Source: JABDQW01 sp942492025 (GTDB lineage: Bacteria; Pseudomonadota; Gammaproteobacteria; SZUA-229). Taken from it: a stretch of 64,000 nucleotides of DNA. The stretch covers positions 1 to 64,000 of the forward strand of contig CALODJ010000009.1 in the NCBI GenBank assembly GCA_942492025.1, given 5' to 3'. Both the position numbers and the translations under genes were made by a program. Under the pieces are notes generated by a model. That model was not told where the DNA came from. It saw only the letters and a program-made list of their open reading frames with translations, and searched no databases. This document shows positions 8,313 to 17,126 of the stretch, piece after piece; within the stretch, counting starts at the first letter, position 1, and each line of letters starts with the position of its first letter.

Positions 8313-9367
8313 GGCTTCGTCACCTTTTGTGAGTCGAGATTCAGCAGCGGCAGAATGCTGCGCGCCTGTTCATCGATAATGATCTTCGAGCGTAAACGCG
8401 GCATGACATCCTGCAGGGTCTCGATATAGATGCGGCGACGTGTGACTTCCGGGGCCTTGCTGTATTCCGCCAGTAAAGCGCTGAAGCGGGCGACATCGCC
8501 TTCCGCTTCGTTGATTCGTTTGAGCCGGTAACCATCGGCCTCGCGGATGCGTTGGTCCTTTTCGCCTTCGGCCAGCGGGATCACCTTGTTGTAATCGCGC
8601 CGGGCTTCGTTGATCAGTTTCTCTTTCTCCTGCTGCGCCTGGTTGACCTCGTTGAACGAAGCCTGCACCGGTGCGGGCGGATTGATGTTCTTCAACTGCA
8701 CCTGGTCGATGCTGATCCCCATCTCGTACTTGGTTGACAGCGCCTGCATCTTGGCCAGCGCTTCCGTTTCGATTTCCTGTCGGCCGATGGTGATTACCTC
8801 GTCCACGGTGCGATCACCGACGACTTCCCGCATGACGGATTCGGAAACATAACGTAGGGTTTCACTCGGCTCCCGCACCTCGAAGAGGAATCTTACGGGA
8901 TCCGAGATTCGGTATTGCAGCACCCATTCAACCAGTGCGGCATTCAGGTCACCGGTAACCATCTCCGTTTCCCGCTTACCGTCGCGGGGACTCTGATACG
9001 GATCGCTGGAGCCCGGAGTCGTGAAGCCGAATTCCTGCTTCAACTGCCGTTTGACGGGAACGATCGTTGCCGCATCGATGCCCAACGGCAGCTTGAAATG
9101 GAGTCCCGGTGGAACTTCTTTGAGATATTTACCGAAACGCTGCACCACGGCGACCGAGTCACTCGGCACCGTGTAATAGGCCGTCCATGCCCCAAGTGCA
9201 ACCACGGCGATGACGGCAAAGACGATTAATCCGCGTGGCCCGCCACTGGGCAATAACTGCCTGAACCAGTCCCGCACCTGCCGCAGCAGCGCATCGAGAT
9301 CGGGTGGCCGCTGATTGGCCCCGCCACCCCATGGATTCTGGCCACCGTTACCGTTATGTATTGGCAT
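8309..9367 (-). CDS. hflK: HflK, subunit of the HflKC modulator of FtsH protease
   Basis: About 352 aa. It has a Gly/Asn/Pro-rich cytosolic N-terminus, a transmembrane helix (GLIVFAVIAVVALGAWTAYY) and an SPFH domain with the VQRFGKYLKEVPPGLHFKLP motif. Partner of HflC. I chose the ATG at 9367 because AGAGG lies 8 bases before it; an in-frame ATG two codons earlier and a TTG at 9391 are alternatives. Unlike in E. coli, hfq and hflX are not directly upstream; a 500-bp gap separates the operon from a DUF1415 gene. Confidence 0.95.
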   Translation of the reverse strand: MPIHNGNGGQNPWGGGANQRPPDLDALLRQVRDWFRQLLPSGGPRGLIVFAVIAVVALGAWTAYYTVPSDSVAVVQRFGKYLKEVPPGLHFKLPLGIDAATIVPVKRQLKQEFGFTTPGSSDPYQSPRDGKRETEMVTGDLNAALVEWVLQYRISDPVRFLFEVREPSETLRYVSESVMREVVGDRTVDEVITIGRQEIETEALAKMQALSTKYEMGISIDQVQLKNINPPAPVQASFNEVNQAQQEKEKLINEARRDYNKVIPLAEGEKDQRIREADGYRLKRINEAEGDVARFSALLAEYSKAPEVTRRRIYIETLQDVMPRLRSKIIIDEQARSILPLLNLDSQKVTKP

Positions 9368-9920
9368 TGGCATGCCCTCTTTTGTGCTCAATTAAGGTCA
9401 CTCTCTGTACTTTTGCGTTGCCTTCAACGGTATCCTGGTTCATCTCAAACCTCTTTATTCAAAATCAGACTGGCGGAATTGCCAGTCGAGCTTGCTTGAT
9501 CGCTGGCAGTGCGCTGGCCTACTTATAGCCACATGCGCCGCCACAACTGACCACATCGGCGATCCTGATCATCAATCAACATCGAAATCTTCAAATGCGT
9601 GAAATCGGTCAGGAAGACAATCGGGCCAGGCGACAGCAGGTCGGGATCCAGGCACGATATTGTTCGGCAACTGTCAGATCAAATGGCGGCCACTCAACAG
9701 AATTGGCGTCAGCGAGTAAGGCGTTATTTCAAGAAACAAGAACTTTACTCAATGCTGTTCGGCAAGGGGGATTGCATATTTGCAGATCAAACGATGATAT
9801 CAGTCTCCTCTCTTTGTATGGAGAAAGCAAATCAGCCGTGACATTAGCCGGGCGATCTAGCCCCCTGGTGAGAAATGCGAGCTAGTGCATCCGTTAGTAA
9901 TCTGCGTTCCAGCACCGGTT
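9368..9920. other. Intergenic stretch with a MITE-1 end stub
   Basis: No supported gene, although some frames are open by chance. A solitary MITE-1 right terminus (CTGGTGAGAAATGCGAGC) lies at about 9865-9882, followed by TAG as at other copies. The hflK promoter is expected in this stretch, but I cannot point to one with confidence. Confidence 0.5.
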
Positions 9921-10493
9921 TTATACTTGATTCTCGTTAATCCACAAACGCTGCCACCCCGCATGGCCGAGGCGGCGCAAAGTCGCGATGTTCTTCTCAT
10001 AGATCACGGCGGCATCGGGAAAGGACGCCACTGCACGCGTGATGCTCGATTCACGTAACAGATGCAGCATGGGATAAGGTGAACGGTTGGTATAATTCTC
10101 GATATCATCCGCTGCGGCATCGCCGAACTGGTAATCAGGGTGGAAGCTTGCGATTTGAAATTCCTTCGCCAGACCCTGCTTTGAAACAGCAGCTTCGGCG
10201 GCAGGCAGAAAATGGCTGTACTCGATAAAGTTTGTCAGTACGCCAGGATGAATTATTAGCGTAGTTTCGCAAACATCGGGGTCCGCATCATGCAAAGCGC
10301 GAAGTTCATGAGAGAGGTCTTCCAGCAGTTCCTCAGTGGACTGAGCGCCACTCACGCAATAGCTTATACGCTGATTCACATGAACCGATTTGGCGAAGGG
10401 ACACAGGTTGAGACCGATAACGGCCCGTTCGAGCCAGGTTCGCGTGGCGGCGACAACCGCATCAGTTTCGGCGGGGTGGAGTTCTGTGTTCAT
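9921..10493 (-). CDS. DUF1415 family protein
   Basis: Cytosolic protein of 190 aa. WLERAVIGLNLCPFAKSV near the N-terminus, LIIHPGVLTNFIEYSHFL in the middle, and FHPDYQFGDAAADDIENYTNRSPYPMLHLLRE are the diagnostic stretches of DUF1415, a conserved proteobacterial family without established function. The CPF motif cysteine and conserved histidines could be functional. Monocistronic. Confidence 0.85.
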   Translation of the reverse strand: MNTELHPAETDAVVAATRTWLERAVIGLNLCPFAKSVHVNQRISYCVSGAQSTEELLEDLSHELRALHDADPDVCETTLIIHPGVLTNFIEYSHFLPAAEAAVSKQGLAKEFQIASFHPDYQFGDAAADDIENYTNRSPYPMLHLLRESSITRAVASFPDAAVIYEKNIATLRRLGHAGWQRLWINENQV

Positions 10494-10759
10494 TTATGCG
10501 TTTGTCCTTTAAGTAGTGTCATTTGCTTCTATCCCTGCCACGAATCGACGCAAACCCTATCTGGCCTCATTATGCCAAAAACGAACGTTCTATATCGATT
10601 ATTTACTTTATTAGCAGAACGCCAGGGTTGCTTCGTTAACCGTTGCCGCTGGCAATGCATGCGGACTTTACGCAATTTCCCGTTAAATTACGGGTAAAAA
10701 AGCGTCCATATTAGAGACTAACCATTCCCTCTTGCGCTCAACTCATGTATAAGTGCGCC

Positions 10760-11629
10760 ATGAAAATACCCAAACGACTCCAGCCTCTGGTTGATGACGG
10801 CCTGGTGGATGAAGTCATCAGCCAGTTGATGAGCGGTAAAGAAGCCGCCGTCTATATCGTGCGCTGCGGCCCCCAGATCCGCTGCGCCAAGGTCTACAAG
10901 GAAGCCAACAAGCGCAGCTTCAAACAGGCCGTGCTATACCAGGAAGGCCGTAAAGTGCGTAATAGCCGCCGTGCCCGTGCTATGGAGAAAGGCTCGAAGT
11001 TCGGCCGTAACGAGCAGGAGCATACCTGGCAGACTGCAGAAGTGGATGCGCTCTATCGCCTGGATAATGCCGATGTACGCGTCCCCCAACCCTACGGATG
11101 CATTGACGGTGTCCTGCTGATGGAGTTGATCACCGATGGCGATGGCAATGTAGCGCCGCGCCTTAGCGATATCTCCCTGTCCGTGGAACAGGCGTTACAA
11201 CATCATGCCGTCGTCATGCAATACGTGACACGCATGCTCTGTGCCGGACTGGTGCACGGTGATCTGTCAGAATTTAATGTACTGGTAGATGAAAACGGCC
11301 CGGTGATTATCGACCTGCCTCAGGCTATAGATGCGGCAGCCAATAACAACGCACAGGGCATGCTGGAACGAGACATTAACAACATAACCAGTTACTACGC
11401 TCTACACGCCCCCGAATTGCATGATAGTCAATACGCCAAAGAAATCTGGGCGCTGTACGAAAACGGCGAATTACACCCTGAGGTCGAGTTAACTGGCCAG
11501 TTTGAAGAAAACACACAAGCCGCCGATGTGGATGTGGTACTGCAAGTAATCGAAGCAGCCTGGAACGAGGAACAAGAAAACCAGCAACGACTACGTGGAG
11601 ACGAGGCGCCGACCGTACACGGAAGTTGA
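10760..11629 (+). CDS. Bacterial RIO1-like serine protein kinase
   Basis: Predicted atypical protein kinase, about 289 aa. SGKEAAVYIVRCG forms the nucleotide-binding loop, the lysine in CAKVYKE is the ATP-contacting residue, VHGDLSEFNVLVD (about 174-186) is the catalytic loop, and VIIDLPQAIDA contains the metal-binding aspartate. This is the family of short bacterial RIO kinases, whose substrates are mostly unknown. I prefer the ATG at 10760 because relatives start MKxPKRxxPL; an in-frame ATG five codons earlier (10745) is possible. No clear ribosome site is visible for either. The tail is acidic and Gln-rich. Confidence 0.88.
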   Translation: MKIPKRLQPLVDDGLVDEVISQLMSGKEAAVYIVRCGPQIRCAKVYKEANKRSFKQAVLYQEGRKVRNSRRARAMEKGSKFGRNEQEHTWQTAEVDALYRLDNADVRVPQPYGCIDGVLLMELITDGDGNVAPRLSDISLSVEQALQHHAVVMQYVTRMLCAGLVHGDLSEFNVLVDENGPVIIDLPQAIDAAANNNAQGMLERDINNITSYYALHAPELHDSQYAKEIWALYENGELHPEVELTGQFEENTQAADVDVVLQVIEAAWNEEQENQQRLRGDEAPTVHGS

Positions 11630-11668
11630 GCCGAGAATCATACAGCCCTGCTATAGTATGGCAAAGTA

Positions 11669-11696
11669 TTTTGTCGGCCATTGTGCACCGACAAAA
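11669..11696 (+). terminator. Hairpin downstream of the RIO kinase gene
   Basis: Perfect 9-bp stem TTTTGTCGG / CCGACAAAA with a 10-base loop. There is no T-run of its own beyond the T-rich left arm, so terminator function is likely but not certain. The next 490 bases up to the cold-shock gene contain no other gene. Confidence 0.45.
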
Positions 11697-11998
11697 CCAC
11701 GGATAATCCACATCGACTGCATGTAAGTTTTCAATAACACGTGCAGATCAAGACACGGATGAATGAGAAATGATGGCGTCTTTGAGACACCCTGGACACT
11801 TCATAGAAATGTACAGCTTTTATTTATTCTTTAATGCCATCTAAAGAGTTGATATGCACTTACTCTAGTCCTTTATGGCGCACTATATAAGAAATCGAAA
11901 TAATGACAGTATAAGTATTTCGAGTATCTCCATGTGTCAGAGTAGTTTTTCGCCAAGGTCAATGGGTGTCCATGATTGGGTTTAGTAGGTAAATTTAA

Positions 11999-12026
11999 TT
12001 GACATTCTAAATAATGCGTATACACT
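11999..12026 (+). promoter_or_regulatory. Probable promoter and long leader of the cold-shock gene
   Basis: TTGACA at 11999-12004 and TACACT at 12021-12026, 16 bases apart. This would leave an untranslated leader of about 150 nt before the ATG at 12184, as in cspA-type genes whose leader folds differently at low temperature. The inference rests on spacing and leader length only. Confidence 0.5.
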
Positions 12027-12183
12027 GGTTGCTAGCTAGAAAGAAAGTCTCTCTTGTTTATCAGCTTCTGTTCGTTGTTTTATTCGTAATTCGCCGTCCT
12101 GCAGTTTTTAAGTTCCAGCCAATTTTTCGGCTATTCAAGCCTATTACGGGCGCACATTTTTACTAAATATTCAGGATATTACG

Positions 12184-12393
12184 ATGTCTAATATAACTAG
12201 CGGAACCGTCAAATGGTTCAACGAAGCTAAAGGTTTTGGTTTTATCGAGCAGCAGTCTGGTCCAGATGTATTTGCTCATTACAGTGCCATTGCCAGCACT
12301 GGCTTCAAGACCTTAGCTGAAGGTCAGCGAGTGGAATTCACGATAACTCAAGGCCAGAAAGGTCCACAAGCGGAAAATATTGTTGCTGTCTAA
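12184..12393 (+). CDS. Cold-shock protein, CspA family
   Basis: Single cold-shock domain of 69 aa. RNP1 is KGFGFIEQ (about 16-23) and RNP2 is VFAHYSAI (about 29-36); the KWFNEAKG lead is typical. It binds single-stranded RNA/DNA and acts as an RNA chaperone. Here it is monocistronic with a long leader and a strong terminator, which suggests post-transcriptional regulation, as known for cspA. Which Csp paralogue it is cannot be decided. Confidence 0.93.
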   Translation: MSNITSGTVKWFNEAKGFGFIEQQSGPDVFAHYSAIASTGFKTLAEGQRVEFTITQGQKGPQAENIVAV

Positions 12394-12449
12394 CTAGGCG
12401 ACAATGATTTACTCTGCTGCGATCGCAACAAATATCGTTAGCAGATTAT

Positions 12450-12482
12450 AAGGGTAAGGCCACAAGGTCTTACCCTTTTTTA
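12450..12482 (+). terminator. Strong intrinsic terminator of the cold-shock gene
   Basis: AAGGGTAAG / CTTACCCTT stem with GCC-ACAA-GGT extending into the loop, followed by TTTTTT. Confidence 0.9.
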
Positions 12483-13059
12483 CTACCCGCTGATTTCAAT
12501 GGCGTCAAAACAAAAAACAAACAAAGACATTCATTGAAACTAAAATAAAGTCAGGTCTTTCAGTGTGCACAAATGATTTACAGCATCATGCTTCCTAATG
12601 AGCGATGAAAGACCTGTCCCCAAAATTTTTCGAACACCGACTGAGACATAAACGGGTTTTGAACAAGCGCTATCATAACTGGTGATGATAGCGCGCTATT
12701 GGTAATGGACAGCCGGGTCGTCACGCGGGTACGCCGGACCAGAAGGCGGAGCCCTTGGAACGTATAACCGGGTCGGGCCTGCCAAATTCATTGAAACTAA
12801 TGAAGTAAGTCTAGTCCACCCTACACCTAAAAATGATGTTTGAAGAACGAATTGCACATGTTTTTTATCAATATAATTGTATTTTACAATGGCTTTTGCT
12901 GGTTCGACCCGTTTATGGTAAACAATGCTGGTGAAAATAGCAGCGCCATAGTAACCGATATAGTTATCACTGTTTAACACTTACACGCTTGTGTAGTGCT
13001 GCTAGATGGTGTCTTATAGCGTTATAGAAGTTAATAAGCCAAAGTAGGCGATGACTCCC
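12483..13059. repeat. Gene-free stretch with inverted repeats
   Basis: No gene supported. GTCAGGTCTTTCA (about 12552) and TGAAAGACCTGTCCCC (about 12606-12621) form the ends of a roughly 70-bp inverted-repeat unit of the GGGGACAG type. GCGCTATCAT / ATGATAGCGC at 12667-12694 is a perfect 10-bp stem with an 8-base loop. Confidence 0.55.
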
Positions 13060-13194
13060 ATGCAAACAGTAAACAATGTGCTCAAATGGTCTTTCCTGGT
13101 AAGTGTCATGACCGGCTTGCTGCTGGTGGGAAGCATCTTTGCTACCTGGCTATTAATCGAGATGCTGGCTGTGTTGGTAGGCATCACTGCTTAG
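13060..13194 (+). CDS. Small membrane protein (44 aa)
   Basis: A 44-residue frame (MQTVNNVLKWSFLVSV...) that is almost entirely one or two hydrophobic helices (about 10-42). It ends just before another GGGGACAG repeat motif (13207). Weak ribosome site. No recognisable domain; it could be a stand-alone small membrane protein or chance. Confidence 0.35.
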   Translation: MQTVNNVLKWSFLVSVMTGLLLVGSIFATWLLIEMLAVLVGITA

Positions 13195-13274
13195 CAAACA
13201 AGAAAAAAGGGGACAGATCTATTCTTCAAGCGAGAAAAGTTGCCACCGCACGCGTCGCAGGTCTCGATGGTAGA

Positions 13275-13796
13275 TTACGGCTGTTTCAAGACAGTCCCAT
13301 CTGCCCCATAGGTAACGAGCAGCATAATGAGCAGCAAGATAATGGCTATCATGATGGTGGTATCCAATATTCCCAGGGCATGGCTTTCTTTAAGTAGTTC
13401 TACCAGAACGAAGAAGGTGGGAAACAGGAATATCAACAGGAAGATATTAGAAAGGGTGAAGTGGATAGGCAAGCCGGGATGATCCGGCAAGATCAGCGCT
13501 TGATAGATGGCGATACTCAAGAGAGTGAAGGGCAGTATCAGAAACATCACCTGCGTAATACCGCCGAAGGCATTGGCCAGGGCAATACCATACGCCTTTT
13601 TACGGTGCGATTTCCAAAGAATGACGTATTCGCTCATCCCGGCAGATACCGCCAGAATGAGGGCGGTCAGGATATCATTTATTCCCAGATCCTTAAAGGG
13701 GGTTTTGGCAAACTCTGCCACCTGTTCCCCTCCTATGACGGCACCGCAAATGCCCACCACTAACAATAAAGCGATAACTGGCCAGGGGCTGATCAT
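13275..13796 (-). CDS. Cation/Ca2+ exchanger-like protein, C-terminal half
   Basis: Polytopic membrane protein of 173 aa with about five helices. The stretch ILTALILAVSAGMSEYVILWKSHRKKAYGIALANAFGGITQ looks like the second alpha-repeat of sodium/calcium or calcium/proton exchangers (acidic residue in a helix plus GxALANAFGG). The ATG overlaps by four bases (ATGA) the end of the open frame that continues from the first half, so the two halves are coupled. It probably acts with the product of the neighbouring upstream gene; ion specificity unknown. Confidence 0.6.
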   Translation of the reverse strand: MISPWPVIALLLVVGICGAVIGGEQVAEFAKTPFKDLGINDILTALILAVSAGMSEYVILWKSHRKKAYGIALANAFGGITQVMFLILPFTLLSIAIYQALILPDHPGLPIHFTLSNIFLLIFLFPTFFVLVELLKESHALGILDTTIMIAIILLLIMLLVTYGADGTVLKQP

Positions 13797-13897
13797 GAGT
13801 TTTTGTAGACCAGGGCCAGGCGTTGTTCCACGTCCTCCTGCGACAAACCAAGAGTCTCATGCACCGCCTGCTCCTCGCTGGCGTAATTGACAACAAG

Positions 13898-14386
13898 TTA
13901 ATAAAGATAAACACCAAAGATGATGAATAAGATTACGCTGATTATGGCCAGATCAATAGTGTAAAAACTGGATTTGGTATGGGGGTTGGCAAAAAAGGCC
14001 AGCATCACCAAGCCCAATATCAAGCCCATCGCCGCGCCGGCGGTGAGTATATGCGTCCCCGACTCAGTAATGGGCTCGGGCATGAGAAACTTGCCCTGCT
14101 TATCCTTGGGTAAAAAGTAGGAATAAAGGCTGAACACCAGGGCATTATTGTAAATAGTGATCAGGGCGATAACAAAAGCGGTGAGCGGGCTGGCAGGCAC
14201 CACAAAAGCGATGACCACCAATTCGGGCAGCGTGGACAATATTTCGGCCACGGTGCCGCCCACATAATGATTCCAGTGCAGACGCGCCACCAACCGTTCG
14301 CTAAGCAAACGGAAACCAATATGATAGATGTCAGCAGTAAGCCATAGCATCAGGAAAACCGCGCATAAGAAGCACAACCCACGCAA
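13898..14386 (-). CDS. Cation/Ca2+ exchanger-like protein, N-terminal half, shortened by an in-frame stop
   Basis: Polytopic membrane protein of 162 aa. HYVGGTVAEILSTLPELVVIAFVVPASPLTAFVIALITIYNNALVFS resembles the first alpha-repeat of NCX/CAX exchangers. The frame stops at TAA (13898-13900), but the same frame then stays open for 34 more codons (LVVNYASEEQAVHETLGLSQ...) up to a TGA that overlaps the ATG of the second half. The stop therefore looks like a nonsense mutation that removed a cytosolic linker. The start is TTG at 14386, with no ATG nearby, so the N-terminus may also be eroded. Confidence 0.55.
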   Translation of the reverse strand: MRGLCFLCAVFLMLWLTADIYHIGFRLLSERLVARLHWNHYVGGTVAEILSTLPELVVIAFVVPASPLTAFVIALITIYNNALVFSLYSYFLPKDKQGKFLMPEPITESGTHILTAGAAMGLILGLVMLAFFANPHTKSSFYTIDLAIISVILFIIFGVYLY

Positions 14387-14618
14387 CTCGAGACAATCCA
14401 GCCGAAAAAACGGCTTAAGTTGTGAATGCAGTGGCCTGAGAGTTGCTGCTTTTTGTTTGCATGAACGGCAACTATGAACCTGGTGTTTGCCTGCTTTTGG
14501 TAATGGACGTGTTCTGGATCAATCGCAATAGAACGCGTAGCAAAAGCGACGTTAATGCGTGGTATTTGGCCTTAATTATTTTGTTTTTATAAGGATAATC
14601 AAACGTGGCTGCTTCGGG
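14387..14618. other. Flank between exchanger genes and the outer group II intron
   Basis: No gene seen. This is the 3' exon side of the outer intron on the minus strand (CCCGAAGCAGCC follows the intron end). Confidence 0.4.
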
Positions 14619-14657
14619 GTGAGTAGCCCCGGGGAGTTTCACCCCAAGGCGCTCGCA

Positions 14658-14691
14658 GAACCGTACGTGAACGTCTCCGTTCATACGGCTC
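14658..14691 (-). ncRNA. Group II intron domain V of the outer intron
   Basis: 34-nt hairpin on the minus strand beginning GAGCCGTATG and ending GTACGGTTC, with the catalytic AGC triad. It lies directly behind the reverse transcriptase stop codon. Confidence 0.85.
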
Positions 14692-14694
14692 CCA

Positions 14695-15257
14695 TCATTC
14701 AGCCGGAAAAGGAACAGCCAAGGACCAGTGTGCGAATAGACCGGGATGATGTTTAGCCACCTGCCCAAGCCACCGTCTCGCACGCCGAGTGTACTGTGCC
14801 TTTTTCTTATACTTCCACTTAACCCATTTTACTAATGCCAGGTTGATATAACGAAGCACTGGGACCAGTGATGATCGTTGATAAACACTGTAGTAGTTTA
14901 TCCATCCCCGGATGATTGGATTAACCAATCGTGCAATTTCAAACAAGGTCATGCGTGTACGCACATGCAACCGCCAACGCCGTACCGTCTGTCTGATCCG
15001 CTTGGCGTTAACAGGACTGATAGCTGGCGTAAAATTCACAAACAGCTTACCGTAACGATTGCGGACCAAACGAGGTCGGAAACAATACCCAAGGAAATCA
15101 AATTTCTTGGCAACTTCCGTGTGTTTCTGTTTCCCAACGTGACAACAAACAATCTGTGTTTTCTCCGGATGAAGCTCAAGCTTGCATTCCCGAAAACGTT
15201 TACCTAAACGTTCCAGAAGAGAGCGTGCTTGCGCTTCATTACGACAGTGTATTACCC
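14695..15257 (-). pseudogene. Outer intron reverse transcriptase/maturase, 3' exon part
   Basis: C-terminal part of the outer RT. Right after the inner intron the frame reads VIHCRNEAQARSLLERLGKR, the continuation of the YADD(G) motif, followed by LELHPEKTQIV, FDFLGYCFRP and the maturase region with INFTP-like FVNFTPAIS and RGWINYYSVYQ. It ends at the expected place, just before domain V. Together with 17127-17812 it would form one gene after inner-intron splicing, but the N-terminal part carries a frameshift, so even the spliced mRNA would not encode a full protein. Confidence 0.85.
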
Positions 15258-15297
15258 GTCGAGTCGCCCGGAGGAACCTCCCCTCCAGGCGCTCTCA

Positions 15298-15331
15298 GAA
15301 CCGGACGTGAACGTCTCCGCTCATCCGGCTC
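15298..15331 (-). ncRNA. Group II intron domain V of the inner intron
   Basis: 34-nt hairpin on the minus strand beginning GAGCCGGATG and ending GTCCGGTTC. It is almost the same as the outer intron's domain V, and lies directly after the RT stop. Confidence 0.88.
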
Positions 15332-16579
15332 CTATCGTCCAGCCGCTGCATACAGCAACTTCCAGTGAGCAAACAGGTACGGTTGTTTCCGCGCAATGCG
15401 ATTCAACCACTGGGCTGCTCGCCTTCGATGATGCCGTAGGCGTTTGTATTTTCGCGTCGCCCACATGACCAGGCGACGTTCCAGGCATTTCAGGGTCGGG
15501 TACAGTGCGGACTTGTAGTAGCGACTATAATAGTTGATCCAGCCGCGTACGATCGGATTGAACATCCGGGCCAGATCTTCTAATGTCTTGTCGCTGCGTA
15601 ACGGCCAACTCCATCCGCGTGATCTCCGCCGGATAGCTTTAGCCGCCTTGTTGCTGATCGCTGGTGTGAAGTTGATGAAGTATTTCCCCCACCGATTCTT
15701 TGACCGACGGGGTCGAAAAGTATACCCCAGAAAGTCAAAACTAATCTGGGCCTGCACTTCGCGTCGGTCATCATCCTTACAGTAAACTATTTTCGTCTTC
15801 TCAGGATGAAGTTCCAACCCAACTTCTTGCATCCGTACGACCAGCGCTTGCTTCAGCTGTTCCGCCTGGGCTTGACTCACACAGTGGCACACACCATCAT
15901 CCGCATAGCGTTCAAATGGAATTTCGGGGTACTCCCGCTCCATCCATTTATCGAAGGCGTAATGCAGAAAGAGGTTCGCCAGTAATGGGCTGGCGACACC
16001 GCCCTGTGGTGTCCCTTTCTGTGGAAGTGTCCGCGTGCCGTCTGGCATTTCAATCGGGGCTTTAAGCCACCGCTCAATGTACAGGAGCACCCATTTCTCT
16101 TCCGTATGCTTGCGCACCGCTCGCATCATCAGCTCATGATCGATATTATCGAAAAAGCCTTGGATATCGAGATCTAACACCCAGTCGTATTTCCAGCAGC
16201 GCTCGCGCGCCACCCCCACTGCATCCAGAGCCGATTTGCCCGGCCGATAGCCATAGGAATCCGGATGGAAATGTTGCTCCAGCTCCGGTTCTAGAAACTG
16301 CTTGGCCACCATCTGAGCAACTCGATCTGCCACAGTGGGAATGCCCAACGGCCGCATCCGTCCATCGCCCTTGGGTATTTCCACCCGCAGGACCGGTGAC
16401 GGAAAGTAGCTGCCAGAGGCCAGTCGATTCCACAGCTTGTAGAGATTATCTTTCAGATCCTCTTCAAAAGCCTCGATCGTTTGGCCATCCACTCCGGCAG
16501 CGCCTTTGTTGGCCTTGACCCGTTTGTAGGCCTCCCAAACTTGACGTTTGGTAATACAAAACGGCTTTGCTTGTTTCAA
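15332..16579 (-). CDS. ltrA: Group II intron reverse transcriptase/maturase (intact)
   Basis: Intron-encoded protein of 415 aa. RT domain: GAAGVDGQTIEAFEEDL, RPLGIPTVADRVAQ, SYGYRPGKSA, LDLDIQGFFDNIDH, GTPQGGVASPLLANLFLHY and the catalytic FERYADDGVCHC. Then the maturase (X) domain with FINFTPAIS and RGWINYYSRYYKS. No HNH endonuclease domain follows, as in short intron-encoded proteins that use other priming. I chose the TTG at 16579 because GGGAGG precedes it and it aligns with the ATG of the sister RT; the frame is open further upstream into intron RNA. It assists splicing and retrohoming of its intron and may act in trans on the outer intron. Confidence 0.92.
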   Translation of the reverse strand: MKQAKPFCITKRQVWEAYKRVKANKGAAGVDGQTIEAFEEDLKDNLYKLWNRLASGSYFPSPVLRVEIPKGDGRMRPLGIPTVADRVAQMVAKQFLEPELEQHFHPDSYGYRPGKSALDAVGVARERCWKYDWVLDLDIQGFFDNIDHELMMRAVRKHTEEKWVLLYIERWLKAPIEMPDGTRTLPQKGTPQGGVASPLLANLFLHYAFDKWMEREYPEIPFERYADDGVCHCVSQAQAEQLKQALVVRMQEVGLELHPEKTKIVYCKDDDRREVQAQISFDFLGYTFRPRRSKNRWGKYFINFTPAISNKAAKAIRRRSRGWSWPLRSDKTLEDLARMFNPIVRGWINYYSRYYKSALYPTLKCLERRLVMWATRKYKRLRHHRRRAAQWLNRIARKQPYLFAHWKLLYAAAGR

Positions 16580-17126
16580 TCCAATCCTCCCGTTTCCGGT
16601 TGTTTTCTTTAGTCCAAGCTGGACGATGCTTCCCCTTCGCTCCAGTCCCATTACAGGACCTTCATCGCTACTCCGGGTCGCTCCGCCCCTGTGCCCTGCA
16701 TCGGTACTCTCACACTCATGGGGCTTCCACTTGTGCTTCTCCCTTGCCATCAGGGCGACAGGTTCCCACGTTCCACATAAGAGCCTGTATCAAGTTCACG
16801 CCCTCTCTATGCCGGAGGCCATCTGGCCAGTCTTCAGGTATCCGCCAGACTGCTCCCGAGGTAACGACTACCCCTCGGTTTCGACCTCATCGCTACGCTT
16901 TCGACACTTCATCAACGGGTTCACTTGCGTTCGTCTCCTTGATACTCACCTGACAGAGTCACGCCCTGCCTTTTCCGTAACGCTCACCACCTCGGCTCTT
17001 TACCGACGCAGCTTACGGTGGTTTGAAGCCTCCACCTGGTTGGCGGCTTCGAGGGGCCCTCCCTCATCTCTTATGCAGCATAGCTGCACGGAGGACTTCG
17101 TCCTCCTGTGCGCCTTCGTGGCACAC

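Larger units (their letters stand above)
15258..17126 (-). mobile_element. Inner group II intron, inserted in the YADD motif of the outer intron's RT gene
   Basis: Intact-looking intron of 1869 bp on the minus strand: starts GTGTGCCACGAAGG at 17126 and ends GCGACTCGAC at 15258. Exon bases on either side join as GAC GAC G/GG GTA ATA CAC, reading DD-G-V-I-H and restoring the outer RT frame exactly. It contains its own complete RT gene, domain V (15298-15331) and a domain VI-like hairpin. Splicing of this RNA would therefore repair the interrupted RT. Its RT also reads YADDG at the equivalent position. Confidence 0.9.

Noticed and set aside
9595..9885. Overlapping plus-strand frames upstream of hflK
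   Set aside because: End in a MITE stub; no recognisable protein.
12696..12980. Minus-strand 94-codon frame
   Set aside because: No ribosome site, unusual composition, and overlaps hairpins.
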